Assembly: GCF_010389155.1 (NCBI RefSeq)
Contig: NC_057768.1
Span: forward strand, 44,681,633-44,745,632
DNA length: 64,000 nt
Source: Erigeron canadensis
Lineage: Eukaryota; Streptophyta; Magnoliopsida; Asterales; Asteraceae
Direction of reading: 5' to 3'
This document shows, piece after piece, positions 11,454-24,000 of the stretch. Position 1 is the stretch's first letter, and every line of letters begins with the position of its first letter. The position numbers and the translations under genes were made by a program. A model generated the notes under the pieces. The model had not been told where the DNA came from. It did no database searches and saw nothing but the letters and a program-made list of their open reading frames with translations.

Positions 11454-12457
11454 TAGTGGGGGATTTACATTTACTGTATACTGTATATGTATGGGTGTAT
11501 ATATGTATGTGTAGGTGTATATGATGAGTTTACGTATACTTATAGATATACAGTAATATGTGCAGTGATTTTTGCTTTACTACTATTATTTACTACTTTT
11601 ATATTTAATTAAATTTCATTTATTAATGAAAAGACTGTACTTGTATTAAATGGTGGTTATATATTTTTTTGGTATTTTTGGTATTTGAAAAATATTATAA
11701 GAGGAGGGAGGTATTTTCTTTACATTACTTTATTATTGATGATTCCAGATAAAATAAAAGTGCAACGTAACTCAATATAGAAGGAATGTAAATTACTTTA
11801 GGAAAGACTTTATCCACATATAATGGAATGCAAATATAAATATTGGAATTTTAGTTTGATCTAACTGAAATATATAAATAGGAAAATGTTAAATAAAGTC
11901 CTAGGATGGTATTTAACGTGCATAAAAAAATTTGTACCTTTTATATTAAAAGACCGTCCCCTGATTTTCATAATAAATGTACAAACAATTTATGCACCTT
12001 AAACATAGCCCTTAGAGTTGTATTTAGCAAACTCCATATAAATATATGGAACTTTTTCTTTAAGATAAGAAGTTTTATTAAACAATGTATGAAGGTTTGA
12101 GACCAAATTGACCATCAACGAGATACTTGTGATCACCTGCAACAAACATTATGGAGTTCGAGTACCAAATAACATGTCAATTAGCAATTTTTTTTTTAGA
12201 ATAGTAATTGTTAAATATTAATGATTTGGACTCGGCACACAACACTAACATATAAGGTAGACAATCTTCTATAAGGTAGAACTGGAACACTCTTGTAAAA
12301 TATGAGTGATAACACATATGCTCACATGGTTAAGAGGTCAATACCAAAACCACATGGAATCAAGATTGGATCTCGAGTCTTCAAGCCACATCCTATCGGT
12401 TAGTTTCCTCAAAAAATATCACAGCTAGCCATTTGATCTAACAACAAGTTTTATCTA

Positions 12458-13082
12458 TCTATACTTCGTTATAAAAATTATCGCACCCTCTCATTTTTAG
12501 AAAAAAATTACACAATAGTTACATACGGAATTACTAAATTACCCTTATAAACACCCGCTATGGAAAGAGTTTTTATGAAATACCAAATTTGCTCTTTTAA
12601 TACCCATTTTGCAACTTATCACTTTTATATGCGCCCTCTAATTAAAAACCAACTGGATTGGATCAGTGGTTGGAGCTTATGTCTCTGGAAACAGAGGTCA
12701 TGGGTTCGATCCTCATGCCCAGCAAGGCTGGAGGTCCCTTTCTACCTATGGTAGAACCTGGAAGCAGTCTCTCTACCTTTGGTAGGGTAAGGCTGTCTAC
12801 ATATCAACCTCCCCCATACACCATCAAAGATGGTATTGGGACCCAAAATCCATGGAAGATGGCATTGGGAGTTACTTTACTTTACTTTACCAAACTTGCT
12901 CTTAATGAATAACTTACACTCTAAACCTTTATTTTAATGATTAACACTTTAAGCCCTTGTCTTCTAAAAAATTTTCACTATCACAATTACATCAACCTAC
13001 ACCACTACCAATATTACTATCACCGACACCACTAGACCGTCTTTCCCACCACCATTGCTGCATTGCGCAGTTACCATGCTCG
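12458..13082 (+). mobile_element. Helitron-like non-autonomous repeat, copy 1, carrying a SINE
   Basis: It begins TCTATACTTCGTTATAAAAA, the type of 5' end seen on plant Helitrons, and ends near CATTGCGCAGTTACCATGCTCGT, a weak 3' hairpin-like end. The interior is non-coding and shares long stretches with the copy directly after it (13083) and, inverted, with 59678-59952. It is interrupted by the SINE at 12654. No replicase or helicase is encoded. Assignment to Helitrons is inference from the termini. Confidence 0.45.
12654..12893 (+). mobile_element. tRNA-derived SINE
   Basis: The head GGATCAGTGGTTGGAGC resembles a pol III A box, and GGTTCGATCCTCATGCCC at 12703-12720 contains a good B box. 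A body follows (GGTAGAACC, GGTAGGGTAAGG phrases), and the element ends in a TTTAC/CTTTA simple repeat at 12871-12889. The matching stretch is missing from the neighbouring copy of the host repeat, which supports insertion. Confidence 0.65.
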
Positions 13083-13290
13083 TACTCCTTTATAAAATTA
13101 TCACACCCCCTTTTTTTTTGAAATAGTTACACGATAGTTAAATACGGAATTACTAAAATATCCTTAATAAACACCCACTATGGAAAAAGTTTTTTATAAA
13201 ATACAAAATTTAAACCTTTATTTTAATATTTAACACTTTAAGCCCTTATTTTTAAAAAATATCCACTATCACAATTATATCAACATATTC
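13083..13290 (+). mobile_element. Helitron-like repeat, copy 2 (partial)
   Basis: The stretch from TACTCCTTTATAAAATTATC repeats the order of copy 1: ACGGAATTACTAAAATA, AACACCCACTATGGAAA, CACTTTAAGCCCTTATT, CACTATCACAATTATATC. It stops where copy 1 goes on into the 3' end, so it is a truncated tandem neighbour. It has no SINE. Confidence 0.5.
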
Positions 13291-13507
13291 GTATGATTTC
13301 AAAATTATTTGACTAATCAAAACACATATGATTTCATAGTTATTTGACTAATCTATTTTAACATATTGCTATATAATTATCAATCCACATACTCATCTTT
13401 TAACAATTGGCATGAGCACCTTTACTCTTTGTATTTCTTCCCATCATTTAAAATAAGTATTTTATTAATCTTAGATAGTACATTTATATATATATATATA
13501 TATATAT

Positions 13508-13695
13508 GAGAAAAGTGAATATAAGGCTGTCCAGCACCTAAGTTTAGATGTGGAACCCCTCACATACTAATTTTTTAATATTTGTTGAATTTTAATTAAA
13601 TCACATGGCCCCCTAATTTTTATGGATTAAAAAAATAATACGTAAGTGTTCAACGCTTAAGCTTAGCTACCTAAAACCCTTATATTCTCATCTCC
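13508..13695. mobile_element. Palindromic MITE, family F1, copy a
   Basis: Left end GAGAAAAGTGAATATAAGG with inner CACCTAAGTTTAGATGTGG; right end CTTAAGCTTAGCTACC and CCTTATATTCTCATCTCC, an imperfect inverted repeat. TA microsatellites flank it on both sides. Four other copies in this window share these ends (26034, 61802, 62012, 62900). Confidence 0.75.
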
Positions 13696-15397
13696 ATATA
13701 TATATATATATATATATTCAAACTTCAAAGTTTATAATGTTTTTACATTATAAAAATGTTGATTAATACATTCATTATATGAGGTTGTATTTGTTTTACT
13801 TAATCTCTTCTTCTTTTTAAATGCAATGCTTTTATTATATATATCAGAAATAACGGACCGATAGCATCATACGTATATTGTTTTTCACATTTCTAAGAAG
13901 CAACAAGATTGTCACAATATTAAAAGGATAGATGAGTGCACAAATTAAACATGTGTAAAATTGAGACAATGAACACGAGGGTTTGTTTGAAAGATGTCAT
14001 ATTTTTCCACTTATCAACTGTTCTAAAACAAAATTAAGCAACAATATAAAAGACTTGTCAAGATTTTAAAACTTAAAAGTGGAAGCACTAGTAGTATTTT
14101 GTAAAACTTTTTAAAGTTCAATTACCAAAGATAATGATTATGGTCGACCAATTACTTTTTACTTTCTTATATGTAAAAGGTTATAACAAATATAAAAAGC
14201 AGTCACATTCATGAATTTCGTGACCATTTGATTAGTAACTTGCTCTGTTAAAAAAAAAAGAACTACCGTAATTTATTTTTATTCGTAAAGGAGTACGATA
14301 ATTACGTATTTTATAAACAGGAAGGGTAAAAATAAAGGAAATGGGAGTTTATATTGGAGTGATAAATTTTATCAGAAAACGACAAAGAAAGGTAGGACCC
14401 GTTCTCTGACTGACTTTCGGTAATTAATATCACTAACGGACAAAAAGTTAAACTCGTCGTTAGAGCTATCTTTTCAAACTAACTGTGGTTAGCTTTCGGA
14501 CGACGGACGGTTAGAGCTCTTTTTTCATGAAACTCCAATGTATACTAAACCCTCCGTTCAATATTAAGTGTTTTAGTTTGACTTTTTAAGTTTTTATACT
14601 TAATTTTGATCGTAGATATCTTTATTTGTTTTATATAACACTTGAAATACATATATAAATTGACTGAGTTTTAAATGTACTTTTAATGTTATAAATAATC
14701 TCTACCAGGTTGGCTTCAATATCATTGAATCTTATGTCGTTATTTGCTTTCCAAATACACTAACACGTTGTCCAAACAATACCTTTTAAAGATCTTACTT
14801 TTCTCTTAATCTGTGTCGACATGTTTGTGTATTTTCACAATATCCTTAACATCGAAGAAAAACAGTGGTGGTGTACTGGTGTGTGACATCAAGAGCTCAT
14901 CGCGTTTCGCGATATGGCATTGAAGTAGAGCTAACACCACCTTTGAACTTTGATGCTACAATATATACAATAATTTGATGAAGAAATAATTAATCTTACT
15001 AACTAATGAACTTAAAAATCCTCCTAATTATAAGATCATGGTATGATTAAGAGATAAAATTAGGTAAGAAAGTTGGTGAAATCTACCTGTCAAATTTTAG
15101 AAATTTTAAGAGGATTTTTAAAAGGATCTTTAAGAAGATTAACCATTTTCTTTAATAAAACATTTTCTATTTTTATTGATTACAAATTCACGTTTTTTCC
15201 ATAATGTCACATTGAAAGGCAAGTAAGGATGATCTTCAACCATTAGTTTTGCAGTTATATATGCACTGCCTTATAAATTGCTTACTTCAACTTCAAACGT
15301 AAATATACAAAATTAGAAATTGAATACCTTTCCTCATATGTAGGTTCCAACTGGTCAACTATTATCAAGGTGGCCTGTGATTGTGAGACATCTTAAC
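13696..15397. other. Intergenic DNA
   Basis: AT-rich, no gene recognised. The stretch around 14400-14520 has a slightly higher GC content with several ACGG/TCGTCG phrases, but no clear ends or frame. Confidence 0.5.
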
Positions 15398-15934
15398 GGG
15401 TATTTAATAAGAGAGAATAAAAAAAAATGAAAATGTAATGGAGAATGGAAATATAATAGAGAATGAAAAAAGTAGAGAAGAAAATGAGTATTTGGAAAGA
15501 AAACAGATTTCATCGTTTGATACAAGCATGGGCGGTTCCACATGGGGGGCCCCTCAAAATTTAAACTTTGTCATGTATTTTTAAAGTTTTTATCGATTAT
15601 AAAAAATTTCTTATAGGTTTTTAACATTTTGACCCCCTTTTATATTTATATTTCACGGATTTTTTAATTTTGCCCCTCTGAGATTTTTTTTTGGTACCGC
15701 CTCTGGATACAAGCAGAGAATGAATATATATAAAAAATACAAAATTTTAAATAATAATTAAATTTAATACGTATACCATCATTAAAAATTTTTTTATTCT
15801 CATTCATTATCTACAACTTATAAAGAATGGAGGAAATAGAATTGATTCACACTTATTGATTTTCTTTCCCAATCTCTATTGCAATCAAACATGTCATTTC
15901 CTTTTCCCTTTCCATTTTATTGTACCAAACACCC
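15398..15934. mobile_element. MITE candidate with GGGTATTTAATA-type ends, interrupted by a hAT MITE
   Basis: The left end GGGTATTTAATAAGAG faces a right end CAAACACCC, whose complement reads GGGTGTTTGGTACAATA. Both arms carry GAGAATGGAAAT-like text or its complement. The target duplication is not clean, so the call is tentative. The hAT MITE at 15527 lies inside it. Confidence 0.4.
15527..15705. mobile_element. hAT-type MITE, 179 bp
   Basis: Left end CATGGGCGGTTCCAC and right end GGTACCGCCTCTG (complement CAGAGGCGGTACC) form an imperfect terminal inverted repeat. Exact 8-bp direct repeats GATACAAG lie at 15519-15526 and 15706-15713, which fits hAT. The interior is non-coding and T-rich. Confidence 0.8.
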
Positions 15935-18354
15935 TTTATGTTATCATGAGTTTAGATTCACTATCTTATAATTATTGGTAAAAAGTTGGGAAGTTGTCAC
16001 AAGGATAACATGATTAGTTCATATAATATAAGTTAAAAATTAATATCATAATTTCTAAACAACTTGATAATTATTTTTATCTATTTATGAAAGTCTCAAG
16101 TTTGCACAAAGCATGTAATTAATAACTAATGTAAATTACAATAAGAACATAGACTAGAAAAGTAAAGAAGATTAATTAAATGTTTTATTTATTAAACAGG
16201 TGAATACATGGTCGGTTTTACAAAAAAAGAAAAGAGAAAATATTGTTAAGTTTTTCGACACATCAAAAACTTAAAAATTATACAAAGAAAGAAAAAACAC
16301 ACTAAGTGCTATTGTGGAACAAAACCAACAAGAGTTGCGGTTAGGTCAAGTGATGCTTTATATAGGAGAGAAAAGACATCACATGACAACTCAATAGATG
16401 TTGACACACGAAGATTGTCAACCATTTGATTGGTGGATCTTCCAAATCTGCAGGGTTCTCTTTTCTTCATCTTGTTTCTTTCAAAAAATGGCATCAAAGA
16501 AAAACTCTTTAGTACCAGAACGGTACAAGGTCACATGTCTTCATTCTGATCTATCAGCACGTGTCCTTGGGGAACAGTCTTCTTATCTTCATCTTTCCGT
16601 CCATTTTTGACTTACAAAACATGGCCGTGAGTTATTGAACTTATCCTTTAGCTCGAAGATAATTGATGGTCGCTGAGAGCTCGCTGACCAATTCACTCGC
16701 TGAGTCTTTCAGCGAATCCATAACTCAACAAATTATCTGTTATAAAGTTTTTTAATACATTCTAATTCATAAACTCAAGCATTTTTACCGTTTATTAGGC
16801 AAGTCATGTTACATCTATTAGTACAAGTTTTTTGAACTTTTTTTTTAATCTTCACGATCCAAGCCTCAAGATTCATCTATGATCTTTGAGTTGTTTTTGA
16901 TCTAGATATCGTACTCTTTGGTTTTATCTTTGTGTTTGTTATTTTATATTGGGCTTCTTAATTAGGTTTCTAGTGCTTTGCAAGGGATCCATTATTTTAA
17001 TATAATGGGCATTCTAAAAAAAAGTCATGTTACATCTTGATTATACGATATTCATCGGGTTGTAGTACAAGAAATAGACTCGAAATCTGTTTTAAGGAAA
17101 TTGGGTTTAACACAAGTCTCATGTTACGATCCTACATCAACAAAGTATGAATTGGTTTAATTTGGTGGTTTACAAGTTTAAGTGTTTTTTATTTATTGCA
17201 CACTTAACTTAAGGCTTGATGTAGCATTGTATATTTGTAACGCTATTAGGAGATGTAGCTTATGGCTTGATGTAGCGCATTACAACCTTAGATGTATTAT
17301 GAGATGGTACTTCTCGTTATAGTTCAGTGATTGAATCAGCTTTACATGCTGGAGGTCTCGAGTTCGATATATGGGAAGGACATTTAAAATAATTTCATAA
17401 TAAAGTCTTCTAGTGAATAAGGTTTGAGTCTTATAAATATGGCAGAGTTTTATCCCAATTAATTGTGGTGTCTTTGCGTGGTTTAGTTGAAAGTTTCACC
17501 TTTTACTAGGTATTGAGAGTGAGGGAGCTCTCTAACACGGACCCGGTTAAGACAACGTAAGTTATATACCCTGTTATGAGTAAATGATTCACAATCTTTC
17601 CAAAAATAATTGTATTATGAGATGAGTTCAATTTATTACTCGTATTAAGGAGAATGTAAGCTTTTAAAAAGCTTCGACTAAATTAAGTTATAACCTCGCA
17701 CCTATCTTTCCTTTTCGTTTTAGGCCATGGAGGGGATAACAACATCATAACTTAGAATAGTTATAGCAATATAAATGGATGTTACTTAATTACCGAGATA
17801 CTCGTATATTTTATGAAACCATATTTTAAACACATATATTTGATCGCTGTAAATAACTAATGTCAAGATATTCCTTTTACACGCTTTATCTAAAAAACTC
17901 CTGATTGATTCCTCTTTGGGTATGATTGTGTTCATGGCAGATAAAAAAAACTCAGGCAATCAAGTGTTGTATCTTTCACGTGGTGTGCATTATATTATTG
18001 CCTCCTCAGGACAGGACTCGTTATATAAAAAACTCTTTACAAACAAGGAAATAAAGCTTGAGCTTACCAACAAATAGGTGTAGGATTGTTGGTATAAGAA
18101 AGAAATTACAAATTACGAGTAATAAAATCATTTGAGTAAAAAAAAAAAAATTAAAACACGAGACCAGATGGAAGAATTGCTCAATACAATAACATCAACA
18201 AATTAAAATCAAAGAATACAAGTAATATTATTATGAACATTTTATGGGGAGTCAATTTAATTAGGGTTGTAATAAATTTTCCGTAATCAAACACAAGGGG
18301 AGGTCTAGAGAAGGGGAAACTCGATTCTCAACGGGGCATATACTTGCAAGGGGA
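15935..18354. other. Intergenic DNA
   Basis: No gene recognised. A cluster of CGCTGA(G/C) phrases lies at about 16671-16721. A possible SINE is listed separately at 17317. Confidence 0.5.
17317..17590 (+). mobile_element. Possible tRNA-derived SINE, degenerate
   Basis: TATAGTTCAGTGATTGAATC resembles an A box, and TCTCGAGTTCGATATATGGG about 35 bases later resembles a B box with altered ends. The body contains ACACGGACCCGGTTAAG. No clear tail or duplication, so limits are approximate. Confidence 0.4.
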
Positions 18355-18363
18355 TAAAAAAAT

Positions 18364-19811
18364 GAGTTAATTATTGAAATGGTACTTAAGGTTTGCGCCA
18401 TATTACTGGTTTTATACCTTTCTTTTTGAAATTACGCTGATCATACCCAACGTATGCAAATTTCCACTCGGCCATACTGAAGACTAACGCCGTCACGTGT
18501 CCGTAAAAAACTCACCCACGTGACTTGCACGTGAGGGGTAAAGATATAATTTCACGTTTCTTAATTACTTAAATAGTACCTAACGTTTGCACGATATTTC
18601 TGATTTCATACCTAATGTTTTTCTTAATTACTTAAATGGTACCTAATGTTTAGTTATTAATTTTTTTATTATTATTATTTTTTTCTTTTGAAGGGTGAAT
18701 TCCGTTTTAAGTCAATGTCTTAAAAACTGGTATTTTAGTCATACTAGTGTGGAAATTTTTTTGGTCTTATCGGTATTACTGAAAATACTGGCTGGTACGA
18801 CCATTTTTAATTTGTTTTATTTTTCTTTTATGAAAATTTTCCAAAACTTGTTTATATTTAATGAAAATAGTCAAAATGCACTTATAATCCAGTAAAAAAA
18901 TAATACAAAACAGATTTTTCATAACAAAATATAAGTTTAAAGCTAACAAATAACCAAAAATAGCAATAAAGTATCATAAAAACAATTTTTAAAAAAATTC
19001 AAATTTTCTTTTTTGAAAATACTGGAAATACCGCAATGGTAATACCGGAATATTCCAGTAATACCAGAAATACCGGTCAATATTTACTGCGACACGAAGC
19101 TTAAAGCAATGTTTTAAATACCGGCCGATATTTCTGGTATTACCGTTGCAGTATTCCCAATATTTTCGAAAAAGAAATTTTGAATTTTTTATAAAATTAT
19201 TTTTATGATACTTTAATGCTATTTTTGGTTATTTGTGAACTTTAAACTTATATTTTGTTATGAAAAACTTATTTGGTATTATTTTTTACTGGATTATAAG
19301 TGTATTTTGACTATTTTGGTTAAATTGTAACAAGTTTTGGAAAATTTTCATACAAGAATAATAAAACAAATTAAAAATAGTCGTACCGGCTAGTATTTTT
19401 AGTAATACCGATAATACTAAAAAATTTTCCACACTAGTAGGACTAAAATACCAGTTTTTAAGACATTGACTTAAAACGGAATTCACCTTTCAAAAGAAAA
19501 AAATTAAAAAAACTTAATAACTAAACATTAGGTACCATTTAAGTAATTAAGAAAAACATTAGGTATGAAATCAGAAATATCGTGCAAACGTTAGGTACTA
19601 TTTAAGTAATTAACAAACGTAAAATTACATCTTTACCCCTCACGTGCAAGTCACGTGGGAGAGTTTTTAACGGACACGTGACGGCGTTAACCTTCAGTAT
19701 GGTCCGAGTGGAAATTTGCATACGTTGGGTATGATCAGCGTAATTTCGAAAGGAAAGGTATGAAACCAGTAATATGACGCAAACATTAGATACCATTTCA
19801 GTAATTAACTC
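18364..19811. mobile_element. Mutator-like element with about 700-bp inverted arms (non-autonomous)
   Basis: The left arm starts GAGTTAATTATTGAAATGG and the right end is its imperfect complement. The two arms match, by eye, over nearly their whole length of about 700 bp around a short loop near 19090. Exact 9-bp direct repeats TAAAAAAAT flank it at 18355-18363 and 19812-19820, the Mutator signature. Each arm holds three related sub-terminal phrases of the form TTAATTACTTAAATGGTACC (about 18365, 18565, 18636) and three CACGTG boxes. No transposase is present. The mirrored 66-residue frames at 18695 and 19286 are a by-product of the symmetry. Confidence 0.85.
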
Positions 19812-19820
19812 TAAAAAAAT

Positions 19821-21089
19821 TGAAAACTATATACGAGTATTATATATTATAAACTGGGTAGAGGTAATCAATTAAATTGTTATAAAGAATGTTTTTAAAG
19901 CTTGACATCCCATATATAAGTTAACTAACAAATAATATAGTATATATTTCTAATATTAGGATTTTGTCAAGTTTAGTTATTATTTATAAAAAAAAATTTA
20001 GTTTATGCGTTTGAATTCGTTAAGATTTAGAGACATTCTTGTCTCTATTCGACCGGGATACTTAAATCTTCAGCATCGCCGCTGTTTATAGTCTACTTGG
20101 TTTTGAAAATTACCTGATCGTTTGAAAATTTATTTAAAACCTAGTCCCACTCACGATAGTGTCGATGTGAAACTTCATTAATCTTTCACATGATGTTCTC
20201 AGGCCAATCTGATCGATTTGGGCTAATTATATTTAAGCAGTATTCAACAATGTTTATACATAGCTGCAAGATGTGTAAAATATCTAAAGTGTTAAGGTTC
20301 ACTTCCATTTTTAATAACACTATACAACCATATAGAAGGGGGGAAAATGTGTATCGTTTTTATATTTTTAATTTAAATAATAAATAATATCATGAAACTT
20401 GTAGTTACCATCAATTCTTGAAATATTCTATTTGAGATAATTGTTAATTTTAATGCCGATGGAAAAAATAATTTGTTCTCTTAATAACAGAATTAATGCC
20501 TTAATCTATAGCTATTATTTAATGTTGCAGTTTAAATGTACAGTAAATATATATGCGTGATTACACCGACTAAAATACGCTTTTTCGATATTGATGATTT
20601 AGCTCGTGAAGTAGTTTCGATCACTACCGAAAACAAACGGCGTTTGTCTCCGTTAACTAGGAGACATTATAGCAAAGTACTTCGGTCATGCCATGTTGTT
20701 AACTTAACTTTACGAATAGGTCTCTCTAGGATATCGGGGAAACATCTTTTGCGTTTTTCTTACCAGTAATATGGTGAAGTCGCGTTTCGTTTATATATTT
20801 TGATGTAATTGGATATTCGTTCTTTAATATATTTAATTATTCAAAAATGAAAAAATATACCGTTTTAGCGTTGGTACGTAGAATGTTAGTTCAAGGTTTG
20901 CATATTGTCCATATTGTATGTCAATGTGGATTATCGGATAATTTAACAATAAACTCCTTGATATAAAAATTTGAGTCGTCTTTACATAAGTAGTACTCAT
21001 TTAGTCCTAAAAAGGTATTTGATTCTGACAGAGTTTAAATGCTCAGAAACTAATTTGGCGTTAAAAATATATGTCTTGTCAACAAACAC
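19821..21089. other. Intergenic DNA before the LINE
   Basis: AT-rich with no recognised gene. A 77-codon frame at 20536-20769 matches nothing I know. Part of the stretch just before 21090 may belong to the LINE, since one frame stays open into it. Confidence 0.45.
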
Positions 21090-24000
21090 AACATTTCTCC
21101 CTCGCAGGCTCTTTGATCATAACCCGTTGTTGCTTACTTTCAAGGAAATTAATTACAAGCCAAAACCTTTCCGGTTTTTTAGCTCGTGGATGGATAGGAA
21201 TGACTTTGAGGTTGTGGTGGATGAGGCTCTTGGGTCGTTTGAGTTTAATGGTCATGCTGACATTAAGCTCACGCAGAAACTGAAACATTTGAGACAACAT
21301 TTGAGTGACTGGAGGATTGTCACTCGGTTAAAAGAAGGGCAAGAAAAAGAAAGGTGCTGTAAGGAGCTTGAGGAGATAAAGCTACTAATGGAAGCAAGGG
21401 AGCTTGAAGAAGATGAGAGTTGGGTGAAAACGGAGTGCCACAGGAGAATTCTAGAGTTAAAAAAAGTTGTTGTTAAGGATCTCAGACAAAAATCACGGGT
21501 AAAGTGGGCTATTGACGGTGACGAAAATTCAAGATTTTTTCATGGATTCATAAATAACCGCAAGGTGACCAATGTCATTCCTGGTATAATGGTTGATGGG
21601 GAGTGGGTTGAAAAACCGAGACTAGTTAAAAAAAACATATTTTTGAGTTCTTTAGGAGTAAATTTTTGGAAACGTGGAAGGATAAGCCCAAGCTCATTGG
21701 GTGGTCCGGTTCAAAGTTGTCCAGTGAAGAGGCGTCAGAACTTATTAAGGAATTCAGTTACGAGGAGATTAAAAACGCCATCTTCAAGTGTGGAGACAAA
21801 AAGGCACCCGGGCCTGACGGGTTCAATTTCAAATTTGTCAAACGTTTATGGGGTCGGTTGGATACAGATTTTGTTGACTTGTTCAACAAGTTCTTTATAT
21901 CTGGGACCATAAGTAAAGGATGTGGCTCTTCCTTTATTACGCTCGTCCCTAAAGTTAAAGACCCAAGCGACTTGAACGAGTACCGACCCATTAACTTGGT
22001 AGGAATCATTAACAAAGCCATTTCTAAGGTGCTTGCTAATAGGCTAAAGAAGGTTCTGGGATCTGTCATTTCTTCCAACCAAACTGCTTTTCATGGGTAG
22101 AGACACATTGTTGACAGCCCTTAATTTTAAATGAAGTGATCTCGTGGGCAACAAAAAATCACAAGAAGTTGTTCGTGTTAAAGTTAGACTTTGCCAAAGC
22201 CTATGACAATGTTAATTGGTATTTCTTGATCTCGGTGTTGGAAAAAATGAGGTTCCCAGAGAAATGGTGCAATTGGGTTTACAACATTCTATCTACAACC
22301 AGGTCCTCAATTCTGGTCAATGGGTCTCCCACTTTTGAGTTCCAGTGCCATAAAAGTATGAGACAAGGAGACCCCATCGCCCCTTTTCTGTTTATCATGG
22401 TTATGGAAGCTTTCCCGGTAATGCTTAATAGAGCTTTAGCTTTTAGTATCATCAAAGGTGTCGACATTGGGAACGACGGGTTATTATTATCTCACATGCT
22501 TTATGCCGATGACTACGTGTTGGTTGGGGAATGGGAGTCTGATAACTTAAAAAACATCACCGGGATTTTAAGAGTCTTTAACTTATGTTCCGGGTTAAAG
22601 ATTCATCTTGGTAAATCGAATTTATTTGGCATTGGGGTTGATGAGACTGAAGTAACTGATATGGCGAGAGTGGTTAATTGCTCGACTGGTTTCCTACCGT
22701 TCAAACATCTAGGTATTTGGATAGGAGCTAATATGAATAAGGTGGCGAACTGAAATTTTATTTTTGACATTTTTGAGGCAAGATTAGCTCGGTGGAAAGC
22801 AACTAGTCTTTCTATGGCGGGTAGGATTACTCTAATCAAATCAGTCATGGAAAGCCTCCCAACTTATTACTTCTCGATATTCAAGGCACCCCAAACGTTA
22901 ATTGACGGGTTGGAAAAGGTGATAAGAAAATTTCTATGGGGCAGTTCTATGGCAGGAAAAAGAATACACTGGGTCTCTTGGGAAAGAGCGGCCTCACCTA
23001 TTGATATGGGTGGGCTCAGTATATGCAATCTCAAGGAAACAAACGTGACATTATTATCCAAATGGTCCTGGCGGTTCAAAAATGAAGCGAACAACTTATG
23101 GAGAAAGGTAATTTGTACTCTCCATGATACTAAGAGGGGCTGGAACTTGATTCCGGTTAACAAGTACTTGTCAGGAGTCTGGAGAAATATTGTTAGGGCT
23201 GTGGAAACTGTGAAGATTGTTGGGAAAGGTATAAACGACATGTTAAAAGGGGAGATAGGGGACGAGAAAGAAATCAGGTTTTGGTTAGATCCTTGGCTCT
23301 CTAATGAACCATTTAAGGCATGTTTCCCTCTGTTATTTCGCCTAGAGAAAGAAAAGAAAGTCGTGGTGGTTGATCGTTATAACAGGGATACTAGAGCTTT
23401 TATTGAAAGATGGAAATGGGTCAGACCCCCGAAAACAAGGGACGAATTGGGGGAATGGGAAAACCTTAACAGAATGCTTAATGGGGTGCACTTACAAAAC
23501 AGAAAGGACAAATGGAGGTGGATGGGGAACAATGACTTGACAATCTCGGTCCGGTCTGTGAAAGAATTTTTAGATAGCCAGAAAGATTTTAGCAATAGAT
23601 ATGTCTTTCAATGGTGCAAGTGGGTACCCAAAAAATGCAATGTGTTTATGTGGAGGACGGTATTGGAGCATATTCCCACTATGGAGGCGCTACAGGATCG
23701 TCTACCAAGCTTCGGGGAGACGAACTGTGTTCTTTGTGGGGAGGGGATCGAAACGGTAAGCCACCTCTTTTGCGAATGCATGGTGGCTGCTACTGTTTAG
23801 CAGACCATTAAAGGTTGGTGCTCTACGACACCATTCTTTGTTTTCACAATAAGAGATCTAGTGGATTTCATGAATGGGCATGCAAGAACAGCAAGGAGAA
23901 TGCGACACTCAAAGGTATTATCATTATAAGCTGCTGGTGCATTTGGAAATCAAGAAATGAAAAGAAGTTTGACAACGCCAACATAAGTGTGACGGTGATT

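Larger units (their letters stand above)
10461..12457. other. FLZ promoter and 5' leader, then intergenic DNA
   Basis: The first 900 or so bases upstream of the FLZ start probably contain leader and perhaps a leader intron, since CT-rich tracts that often mark plant core promoters lie at 11361-11453. Beyond 11500 the DNA is AT-rich with no gene recognised. Confidence 0.4.

Noticed and set aside
18695..19486. Two mirror-image 66-codon frames.
   Set aside because: They are the two arms of one inverted repeat, with no known domain; symmetry explains the duplicate.
20536..20769. 77-codon frame before the LINE.
   Set aside because: No domain, no splice context, AT-rich surroundings.
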